The notes under the pieces: model-generated
What the model saw: the letters and a program-made list of their open reading frames with translations, nothing else
Database searches by the model: none
Told to the model about the DNA's origin: nothing
Program-made: the position numbers and the translations under genes
Shown here: positions 53,901 through 61,686 of the stretch, piece after piece
Numbering within the stretch: the stretch's first letter is position 1
Layout of the letters: each line of letters begins with the position of its first letter
From: JAIROC01 sp031553535
GTDB lineage: Bacteria; Bacteroidota; Bacteroidia; Bacteroidales; WCHB1-69
DNA length: 64,000 nucleotides
Reading direction: 5' to 3'
NCBI GenBank assembly: GCA_031553535.1
Contig: JAVBLM010000003.1
Span: 21,830-85,829, forward strand

Positions 53901-56900
53901 TTTCAATACAAGATTGTTGCCGACAGTATCAGACACATGCAATTGGTATATCACGTTGCTGTTATAATACTGTTTCGGAATATGTGCCAACCACTTACCG
54001 TTTTCTTTTACCATGTCAACCGTATCATAAGCATGTATATAGCATGCTCCTGATCCATCCATGGTTGTTTCTATATACATTTTCGGCGGGGTAAGAACTG
54101 CTCCTGTGTTTTCAAATATAGTTGCATACACATCAAACGACAAAGAATGAATTGTATCTCCTGCAAAAGGGGCTACAAATTCTGCCAATGGAACCAGTTG
54201 CGCCGATGCAGTTGCCGTATCGTTCCAATTCACCGGATCAGGCACCGTGTTTAAAGTTTTTACCCATACGACAACATCTATATCGCCGGTATTTCCGCTT
54301 GCATGGAATGTTCCAATATGTACATTGTTCTGTCGGTATGATCCCAAAGGAGATGTAAATGTATGTGAGACCGTTGTTGGCTGTACCTGTCCGTTTACAC
54401 TCCAGCCAAATGTAGCGTTATTTATGACAGTACTGCCCGTATTCCATACATCTATACTTACAGAAACAGCTTGATTGGTAACGGCTTTTTGTTCTGTCAG
54501 GTATAATTTCCGTATCATTAAATCCAATCCTGCCGGCGGTGGTATATAAGCGCCCATAGTGGTAAGGGGCGGGCGGCTATACTCACGGATATCGGTAAGG
54601 ATTTCTACCCTGGGACATTCCAATGTATCATTATTTACCAATAATTCCATTGTTGTTGTATCTACAAATGCCGGCAAGACACGTACCGAATGAGCATCGG
54701 AAGTTACTGTTTGCTGCCAGGTATTTATGTCTGTTTTGTTCCCTCCTGCATAACCTGCATAAACAGGGGCATACATATTGTTGTAATCAATATCCCAACG
54801 GGATACATAATTGGTACCCTCAATATAGATAGGATAGGAGGAGGGACTTTTCATAATAATATTATTATTCTTAACCTCCATGTAAACATTGCTATTGGGT
54901 AGAATAATCCCTCTTCCGGCACCGGTACCGCCTACCTGTATGGAATTATGCAACAAACTGATATTACTGGAAGCCGCTACACAAATCCCTCCATAGGCAC
55001 CTGTACTGAAAACAATAATTTCGTTATTGGCAACCAAATCCAGCCCGTTAGCCGTATTATTATAATTCTCTAAATACATACCGTAAGAAGCAGTGATAGT
55101 TGTCGTGTTGCGTTGCTTGATTTTATTTCCAATTACAGGCCCACGACTGTCTTTTAAACAGAGTCCGTACCAAATCCAGTCCAATGTGCCGGCATCCCGG
55201 CTTAATATGGTATTATAGGATAAACTTATAAAATCCACCCATGCATTGGCATATACTCCATAATTGCGTTGGTTTTGGATAAGGTTGCTGTCTATACGGA
55301 CATTCCCTACATGATTTATCATGCTGCCTTCCAAATAAATGCCGTAATAACCTCCATCCAACACATTATTGGTAATACAAAGACCGCTCATCACATCATC
55401 AGGCATCTCTTTGATAATAAGATGATAGCCTGTATTTTCCAATGATCCCAGAATAGTACATCCCTTAATCGTAACAGTACTGCAAGCTCCTGAGATATAA
55501 ACACCATGTGTCCCGTTTGTGCCTACGTCAACAGTAAGCGCTTCAATGCTTACATTATTGGTGTTGTTTAATATAATTCCTGCATCCCAGGAGGGTTGAA
55601 TAATCACATCGGATGCATCTCCGGTTGAAGATGTTATCGTTAACTTGTGATTGCCAAACAAGGTTGAGTTATCCGACAGATTTAAATTGTCCGTATATGT
55701 TCCCGGCATGAATGCAAGGGTTATATCTGCGGATATCCCACACAGTTCCAATGCACGGTATACGGCTTGTATATCCGGGAACATTCCCCCTTGTCCTACG
55801 GTTAATGTATCGCCGTAACCTCCCGGGCAGACTCTTACAAACAGGTTCGCCGTATCATCTTCCGGTTTTTCATCCGGCAATACGCCATTATTCAGATTAT
55901 TTATCCATACCTTTATATTTACATTCTTGGAAGGATACGTTATGCTTGCTACAGTAATTATTGTGGAATCGCCCATTTGCAAGGATACCGGATAATCGGC
56001 GTTGCCTTGTAGTGTATCATTGATCGACCAGCCTAAATTAACCAGAGTAATAGCAGTCGATCCTCCATTATGTATAACAACGTTCACGTCTTCTGTCTGT
56101 CCTGTATTTATGCCATCGGTTAAGCCTATGATTGCGGTAAGTATACCGTTGCCGTTCATCGGCAGTATACCATAGGCTCCCATTGTTGTTGTATTATACC
56201 GGGCAACACCTGATATGTCTTCCGGAACAGAAGAAATCACAGGGCATGTCAAGCCTATATCATGGGTCAAGTTCAGATTAATAGCAGGATCTACGAAATC
56301 AGGGAGTACTTTCGTGGAATTTTGGCCGCTGCCTACCGTTGATATCCATGCTGGTATATCCCTGCGGCCTGATCCTGCATAGCCCACATATACGGGAGCA
56401 TACATATTATTATAACCAAAATCATAATAACGATAATAACTGCTCGAAGTCAAACGAACAGGATACGCTCCTGAGGATTTCATTACAATATTATTATTCT
56501 TAACAGTCAAATAGGTAAGGCTGGAACCTTGTATATTCATACCTCTATTTGCACCGCTACCGTCTATATATATCGAATTATTAATAATATGGGCAACTGT
56601 AGCTGCATCTAAATGCATTCCACCATACCCGCCTTCAGCGTATAAAATGATTTCATTATTAGCAATCAGCCCCGGGTTGGAAGTGTCCCGGTAATTATAA
56701 TATTGCAGCGATATTCCCGTAGGCTGTGTTATTGACGTACTGTGTTGCCTGATTTTATTCCCAACAATATTTCCATTACAGTACTCTATCCACATGCCAT
56801 ACCAGGAGGTTGAAATATTCGATTCCCTGCTTAACAGCATATTGCGGGAAACACTTTTAAATGCCGTACTACAAGCATAAACAGCATGGGAATATTGATT

Positions 56901-59900
56901 GCTAACCTTATTACTGTCAAATACTACATTGGTTCCATACTTGGAAGCAGATGTCCCGCCATAGAAGTAGAATCCGTAATATCCTCCGTTTAACAGATTG
57001 TTTATAATAAATATACTGTCTACCACTCCTGTCCCGGATCCCTTATGGACAGGCGCCACAGTGTTTGTACCGGTTGTTGTATGGCTCAGTAATTTACAAT
57101 CGCGAACCACTACATTGGTACATGCCCCCATAAACCGGATACCATACGAAGCAGATGCCGCCGTTGCTGCATTTACCGTAATTGCTTTTATTACAATATT
57201 ATTGCTGTTCCCCAGGGTTATTCCTACACCTTTACTAACTTTGATAACAGCACTGTCGGCATTATTATCATACGAAGTAATGGTTAATGTATGCCTCTGC
57301 ATATAATCCGATATATTACTCAAATCGACATTCGTTGTATCTACTCCTTTCAATTGTAATACAACATTACCGCTTACTTGGCAGTTACGCATTGCATTCA
57401 GGGCTTCAGCCAAAGTGGGGAATGCTCCACCTGTTCCTATCAAATAAGCCCCGGAGAAAATAAACGGGCATCCGAAAGGGGATATCTGCAATGTGTCATC
57501 GTTTGTAACGGGATCCCCATGTCCGTTGGGCATGCTTACCCATGCGGCTATGGTATCCCGACGGTTTGCCCCAGGGATATATGACCCGATGGTTATCGTA
57601 TCGGTAAAATCATCCGGTAAAGAATCTTTATATACGGTCGTTCCAGGTTGCAGTACGCCATTCAGGCTCCAGTTCAGATAACAGGAATCCAGGTCTGCCA
57701 TCCCTTTATTGCGTAAAGTTACCCGTACCGGTATCGTATTACCCGCCATCATTCCCACTTCTTCCGGGGAATCTATTGATGCCAGCCCCACAGAATTTGT
57801 ATCACACCCACTATCGGTTTCTTCGCAGGAACGTTTTATGTAATAACTCTTTGACAATAGAACAGTATTACCTGACACATCCGTCAAATCAATGGAATAT
57901 ACAATATGGTTGTTAAAGCGTTTCTGCGGAATAGTAGTCTTCCATAAACTGTCCGCTGCATCCCATTCCATGGACGACACTTCATTTACCGTAGCGTTTT
58001 GGTATGTACAGGAGACATTTAATGATACCCGGCTAACAGACGTTCCCGACAAGGAGGATACCTTTGCCTGTATTTCGAAGGGGCCTGTATTATACACCGT
58101 ATCAGCAGGAGGATTAACAAATTCCAGTAATATATCAGCAGCACCATAAACAACTTTTCTCAGGGTATCGTCCCGGGTAATGTTATCTGTTTGCCCGTTG
58201 GGTAGACTCACCCAGACAACTACCGTATCAAAGTCGTTTACCTTGGGGATATAATACCCTGCCGTATCCTGATAATTAAAATCCCAGGGCAAGGCAGGGT
58301 TGAAATATATGTTCCTGGATACCGGGGCAGCATTATTAAGAGAATAGGATACAATCACGGAATCGATATCCAATCTACCTGCATTTTGTATGGATGCTAT
58401 TATCGGAAATTGGGTTGCAGGTGAGATCATTACCGTATCGGGCATGTCTATGGAAGAGGTGCCTGCGGAATAATTCGGGCAAGCGTCGCCGCCGCCGATT
58501 CCGCAATCAACATGTTTGATGTAATAGCTGCCGGACATGGGTATCGTATTGCCTGAAATATCTACCAGGCTGATGGAATAAACTACATCCGTGCCGGCAC
58601 GTTTCTTCGGGACAATTGTTTTCCATAGATTATCCGATACGTCCAGATTCATGGTTAACGTATCATGGGCGGTTATTCCTCCGTATGTACCGGCAACCTG
58701 TAAGGATACCTGATTGACAGCTGTTCCCGACAAAGAGGATACCCTTGCTTTTATCTCATACGTACCTGTTGAATATACTGTGTCGGCAGGAGGATCAACA
58801 AATTCTACAAACATATCAGCAGCACCGTAGATGACTTTTGTCAAGGTATCGTCCCGGCTAATGTTATCTGTTTGTCCGTTGGGGAAGTTTACCCAGGCAA
58901 CTATCGTATCGGAGCCATTTACCTTGGGAGTATAATACCCTATCGTATCCTGATAGCTAAAATCCCACGGCAAGACGGGAAAATGCCAACTTTTAGAAAT
59001 GGGAACAGAGCCGTTAACACTATATGAAACCCTTGCCGAATCCATATCCAGCACACCAATATTCTTTATCGTCGCTATTACCGGGAATTGTTTTGCCGGC
59101 AACACGGCTACCGTATCGGACATATCTATGGAAGAGGTGGCTGCGGAATAATCCGAACAGTTATCGAATGTGGCTATCGTTGTTATCCTTATATATCCAT
59201 TATTGTTTCCGCTTGGATTATTGGTTGCGCCTGATCTCATGGAGGCATTGGTAACCCCGCCTATATAGCCGGAGCCGCCGCTGCCGGTAGAATAACCGGA
59301 GCCGCCGCCATAGTAACCGCCACCGCCACCAATCAAGAGACTCTGGGATAACGATGAGCCGTTCCACGTCATTGCCTTGCCTAATGTTGCTGCTGTCAAC
59401 CCTGATGCATAGCTGCTGTTGGTTCCACCGGAGCTTTGAGTTCCTCCTGTTGGTCCGCCGCTGCCATTGCCGCCTGTTTCTCCGCCGCCATCCCCGCCGG
59501 GGTTATTTCTTCCGGCGCCACCACCACCGGCCACGATAATTCTACTTGACAAACCGGTTATGTTATCCCAAGTTCCGCCGATGGTTCTGATATCGGAAGC
59601 TCCGCCTCCATTACCGCAATAATCGTTGTTTGCAGGGTATCCCGTTCCGCCCCCATTGAATGTCCATGTATTGGGTGACACCGAAGTAGGAACCTGCCCT
59701 CCTTCTCCGACATAAATATAAAGAGGTTGCAAATAAGCTACTGTTAGTGTGCCTTTTGCATACCCTCCTTTACCCTGGTTCGTATTTTGTACTGCCCAGC
59801 CATGTGCCCCCCAGCATTCTAATTGATAGACTCCCGCAGGAAGCATTACCCTTTGTTCATTTCCCGTATACGGGTAGTTTACAACGGAAGCAATTTGGTC

Positions 59901-60881
59901 ACCGCAATAGTACTTTATTGTATAGGTGGAATTTACGGTTGCCTCATTACCCATAGTATCCCTTCCGGTAATGGAATAGGAAAACTGTGTTCCCACTCTG
60001 TATTGCCCCATGGCAGCTTTCCATAAAGAATCTCCGCCAACATGCGTCATTAAGGTAGAATCCCTTAAAGCCTGCTTGCCGGGTTCGATTACCGTATATT
60101 TCAGCCAGGGATGTTTGAGGGGGGCATTCGTAGTGGTCTTTACCTTTGCGTTTATTGTCCAAGGACTTGTATTGTAAACCGTATCCTTGGGATATGAGCC
60201 GGTAAATTCTACTATGGGCGGGCTTATTATATTATTGGATGCCTCCAGGCGGAAATTATCCAAAAGCCATCCGTAAGAAGCGTTTGTTCCTGTTATATTG
60301 CCGCGTTTGATAACAAAGCGGAATTGCACCTGCATCTTTTCTGCATATCCGGTCAGATCGAATGATTCTTCTTTCCACCAGGACTGGGCCGGAAACACCG
60401 TGCTGTCATTTCCCCACCACTGGGGATAGCTGGCTGCATTAAAGCCTGTACTGCGATAGTTTGTTGCAGAACCTAAATAGCCATCCCATGGCAAGACTTC
60501 CCATTGACCCGTACTCCCTCCCATATGAATGCTATACTCAATCCTAGCAATATCACTGGGAGAAACCTTGCAAATATGACTGAATCGTAAAAAGACATAG
60601 TCATAATTACTACAATCATAAACAGGTGTCGTTAAAACAATAGAATCGCCCGGGTTACCGGGGACTTTTCCCCGGTAAGACTGGGGATTTGTTGTTGATG
60701 AACCCGGTTGATAATAAATGGTATTTGGTTGCCAGGATCCACTTAAAGAAATGAGAGGAGCTGTCCATCCCGAGGGAGGCAAAGCACCGTCAAAATCTTC
60801 TGTCCATATTTGCTTTTGTTGTGCGTGTCCTTGCTGTACATACAGCAAAGCTACTGTTAACAAAATAAAAACCCTCTTCAT
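50952..60881 (-). CDS. Giant T9SS type A surface protein with two ALK-type glycine-rich domains and two beta-helices
   Basis: 3309 residues. Signal peptide MKRVFILLTVALLYVQQGHAQ. Order: jelly-roll (MAM/choice-of-anchor-like) about 22-225; Ig-like about 225-325; glycine-rich domain 1 about 330-575 (YQLECWGAHGW, GGKGGYAKGTL, GGGGAG, SGYIGGV), resembling the ALK/LTK Gly_rich family; then two tandem near-copies of a roughly 225-residue CARDB-plus-Ig module (SSIDM..., PNGQTDN(I)(S/T)RDDTL, ADTVY) and a partial third. Beta-helix 1 spans about 1185-1560 and beta-helix 2 about 1690-2080, with CARDB domains between. Glycine-rich domain 2 is at about 2335-2590, then a second jelly-roll, more CARDB domains, and the type A sorting domain (NIPNPANNNTIIEYIIP, ATHE-like RIHSLNGQLLYNKAV, VTGIYMYSMEYKGQRIVKRMSIIR). 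Likely an adhesin or extracellular fibre. No enzymatic domain recognised. Confidence 0.88.
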   Translation of the reverse strand: MKRVFILLTVALLYVQQGHAQQKQIWTEDFDGALPPSGWTAPLISLSGSWQPNTIYYQPGSSTTNPQSYRGKVPGNPGDSIVLTTPVYDCSNYDYVFLRFSHICKVSPSDIARIEYSIHMGGSTGQWEVLPWDGYLGSATNYRSTGFNAASYPQWWGNDSTVFPAQSWWKEESFDLTGYAEKMQVQFRFVIKRGNITGTNASYGWLLDNFRLEASNNIISPPIVEFTGSYPKDTVYNTSPWTINAKVKTTTNAPLKHPWLKYTVIEPGKQALRDSTLMTHVGGDSLWKAAMGQYRVGTQFSYSITGRDTMGNEATVNSTYTIKYYCGDQIASVVNYPYTGNEQRVMLPAGVYQLECWGAHGWAVQNTNQGKGGYAKGTLTVAYLQPLYIYVGEGGQVPTSVSPNTWTFNGGGTGYPANNDYCGNGGGASDIRTIGGTWDNITGLSSRIIVAGGGGAGRNNPGGDGGGETGGNGSGGPTGGTQSSGGTNSSYASGLTAATLGKAMTWNGSSLSQSLLIGGGGGYYGGGSGYSTGSGGSGYIGGVTNASMRSGATNNPSGNNNGYIRITTIATFDNCSDYSAATSSIDMSDTVAVLPAKQFPVIATIKNIGVLDMDSARVSYSVNGSVPISKSWHFPVLPWDFSYQDTIGYYTPKVNGSDTIVAWVNFPNGQTDNISRDDTLTKVIYGAADMFVEFVDPPADTVYSTGTYEIKARVSSLSGTAVNQVSLQVAGTYGGITAHDTLTMNLDVSDNLWKTIVPKKRAGTDVVYSISLVDISGNTIPMSGSYYIKHVDCGIGGGDACPNYSAGTSSIDMPDTVMISPATQFPIIASIQNAGRLDIDSVIVSYSLNNAAPVSRNIYFNPALPWDFNYQDTAGYYIPKVNDFDTVVVWVSLPNGQTDNITRDDTLRKVVYGAADILLEFVNPPADTVYNTGPFEIQAKVSSLSGTSVSRVSLNVSCTYQNATVNEVSSMEWDAADSLWKTTIPQKRFNNHIVYSIDLTDVSGNTVLLSKSYYIKRSCEETDSGCDTNSVGLASIDSPEEVGMMAGNTIPVRVTLRNKGMADLDSCYLNWSLNGVLQPGTTVYKDSLPDDFTDTITIGSYIPGANRRDTIAAWVSMPNGHGDPVTNDDTLQISPFGCPFIFSGAYLIGTGGAFPTLAEALNAMRNCQVSGNVVLQLKGVDTTNVDLSNISDYMQRHTLTITSYDNNADSAVIKVSKGVGITLGNSNNIVIKAITVNAATAASASYGIRFMGACTNVVVRDCKLLSHTTTGTNTVAPVHKGSGTGVVDSIFIINNLLNGGYYGFYFYGGTSASKYGTNVVFDSNKVSNQYSHAVYACSTAFKSVSRNMLLSRESNISTSWYGMWIEYCNGNIVGNKIRQHSTSITQPTGISLQYYNYRDTSNPGLIANNEIILYAEGGYGGMHLDAATVAHIINNSIYIDGSGANRGMNIQGSSLTYLTVKNNNIVMKSSGAYPVRLTSSSYYRYYDFGYNNMYAPVYVGYAGSGRRDIPAWISTVGSGQNSTKVLPDFVDPAINLNLTHDIGLTCPVISSVPEDISGVARYNTTTMGAYGILPMNGNGILTAIIGLTDGINTGQTEDVNVVIHNGGSTAITLVNLGWSINDTLQGNADYPVSLQMGDSTIITVASITYPSKNVNIKVWINNLNNGVLPDEKPEDDTANLFVRVCPGGYGDTLTVGQGGMFPDIQAVYRALELCGISADITLAFMPGTYTDNLNLSDNSTLFGNHKLTITSSTGDASDVIIQPSWDAGIILNNTNNVSIEALTVDVGTNGTHGVYISGACSTVTIKGCTILGSLENTGYHLIIKEMPDDVMSGLCITNNVLDGGYYGIYLEGSMINHVGNVRIDSNLIQNQRNYGVYANAWVDFISLSYNTILSRDAGTLDWIWYGLCLKDSRGPVIGNKIKQRNTTTITASYGMYLENYNNTANGLDLVANNEIIVFSTGAYGGICVAASSNISLLHNSIQVGGTGAGRGIILPNSNVYMEVKNNNIIMKSPSSYPIYIEGTNYVSRWDIDYNNMYAPVYAGYAGGNKTDINTWQQTVTSDAHSVRVLPAFVDTTTMELLVNNDTLECPRVEILTDIREYSRPPLTTMGAYIPPPAGLDLMIRKLYLTEQKAVTNQAVSVSIDVWNTGSTVINNATFGWSVNGQVQPTTVSHTFTSPLGSYRQNNVHIGTFHASGNTGDIDVVVWVKTLNTVPDPVNWNDTATASAQLVPLAEFVAPFAGDTIHSLSFDVYATIFENTGAVLTPPKMYIETTMDGSGACYIHAYDTVDMVKENGKWLAHIPKQYYNSNVIYQLHVSDTVGNNLVLKDSTTIAFGSSIIDNGIDYPHTGGIQAVTLDEGTYLLEVWGANGGLGNYNSGTLSQDRIKGGTGGYSVGTITLDSTTTFYIAVGGRGADGLRNATSPGGYNGGGDGNTRGGHKGGSGGGATHIATATGLLSSLDKNRLAVMIVAGGGGGGGDQSIGGDGGGMNGIQPASNTQYMSRSAGAGGTQNAIGACHNSDFGTGFGQGGMTQNYYSGGGGGGWYGGCTGETFTGGGGGSGYIGGVINGTSADASQAGFVANPDTSGNGYVRITKFGYEQYEVSNNLAIYDLLSPVNTESEVCMDAHKPVKIRLSNLGENDYDFTKDSITIGYEITDSRRTTYKGNLTLNTGELLSGASKVIELIPAMPVYAGKYTIKAWVTSVLDNFICDDTLACTYTSGKVGLPVDEDFSNAALPAEFVSLPIIGGHIWEHCPDTNSRVKAVYGAGMLRYGGTHGSMARLSTRQLDLFGAVNPRLIFWYYHDTAASALDDSYTNVNVVADGNSTTALSLLRKGSVNGWNQYLVDLSPYTGNQCVFIQFESMNGMDAQSVQYIDRILITSNQDLEVSDVIITPNITACSLKHKELKIVLSTTMNQAIDLSLYSSSLVVDVPGYPTFDHPLQGIMRGSSSDTILISSGIDLVPGTGNIRAYLTVPVDNNPWNDTANIPLDIRPAISVTAKPISGGTTDCLAKGDPVQQKVTVKNTGNLAIPGIELRLNVMASSQQTLTKSAGSLNPGDSTDILFDGYIIPADAQYQVQITGYMGCDSALVNSSTSVTECVDMDDLALTRFVKPQQGETDTVGRSNEIAVYLKNLSDVKDYTDIIINALIEVNGNEVVSYREIVSKIGVLDSILYVFDAEYTVPDATEYAISVFINSKDNYPVNDTLLLKREAVDGDVGIRVDKSGIFTLKQNIPNPANNNTIIEYIIPQSGEVAFRIHSLNGQLLYNKAVQSEGGTNTIEVNTSTLVTGIYMYSMEYKGQRIVKRMSIIR

Positions 60882-60930
60882 TGTATAAAAATTTTAATTA
60901 ATAATTCAATTTATATTTAAAATGACGAGA

Positions 60931-60938
60931 CAAAAATA
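60931..60938 (-). promoter_or_regulatory. -7 box (TATTTTTG, minus strand) of the giant gene
   Basis: The plus strand reads CAAAAATA, 49 bases before the start at 60881. Confidence 0.5.
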
Positions 60939-61205
60939 CAATTATCAATAATATCAATTTACAGAATATACAGGACTAAAACAGGAATATACGGGACAGT
61001 TTTCCTAACAAATACGAATTATTGGAACCTAACATTTTATTATAATGCGATGATTGTTTCATGAATTAAAAAAGAATATTTATTGAATATTTTAGAAAAT
61101 CCGAAAACCCGTTATCAATTAGTGATAAATAGATAGATTCAAAGTCCGGGATTCAAGAGTCAAATAGAGCGTTGTAGAGGTGTAGCGAGTTATACAGATT
61201 ACGAA

Positions 61206-61394
61206 TTACGAAAACAAAGAGTATCGTTGTTTTGGCAGTAATATATTGATTAACGTGAGTTCGGGGAATAAATTGAACCTTTTCAAGTAGGCATAATATC
61301 CTCCCTCGTATATCCTTTCACAAATATCCGCCTGCTCGTTTGATACGTCTCCATGCACAAACCCTATAAAGAATAAACCTCTTCGGAAAATCAT
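61206..61394 (-). pseudogene. Possible gene remnant (YYAYLKRF-type)
   Basis: A 62-residue frame reads GDVSNEQADICERIYEGGYYAYLKRFNLFPELTLINILLP. A related but frameshifted stretch lies on the opposite strand at about 33230-33300, so this is a repeated sequence of coding origin or a dispersed element. No start or regulatory signal supports an active gene. The remaining 60939-61430 gap shows nothing else. Confidence 0.3.
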
Positions 61395-61430
61395 TCATAG
61401 CTTATCTTAAGATTCGATATAATATATATA

Positions 61431-61545
61431 ATGCTTTCTGATCTTCCGGAAATACCCAAACTAAATGGTAAAATGCTTTCAGATTCTCCCAAAATGTTTA
61501 TACCAAGTGGTAAAATATTTTCTTTTCCTAAGAAATCTGTAAAGT
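61431..61545 (-). repeat. 42-bp hairpin repeat family, array F (two units plus a degenerate third)
   Basis: Units at 61431-61472 and 61473-61514, then a decayed third. On the minus strand the first reads TTTCCGG-AAGA-TCAGAAA, followed by GCATTTTACCATTTAGTTTG, matching the array D spacer (GCATTTTACACTCTCGTTTG) at most positions. The stems are partly broken, so this copy looks old. It lies 3' of the TPR/HTH regulator gene. Confidence 0.7.
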
Positions 61546-61686
61546 TTTCAGGATAATAATAAAAACAGAAGGGAATCATTAATGAACTACAAAAGCTATT
61601 CAAAGATATTCATAAATATAGTTAACTTTCTATAACTTCATTTAACTTGCGTAACATCTTAATTATTAATTATTACTTCTTAATTC

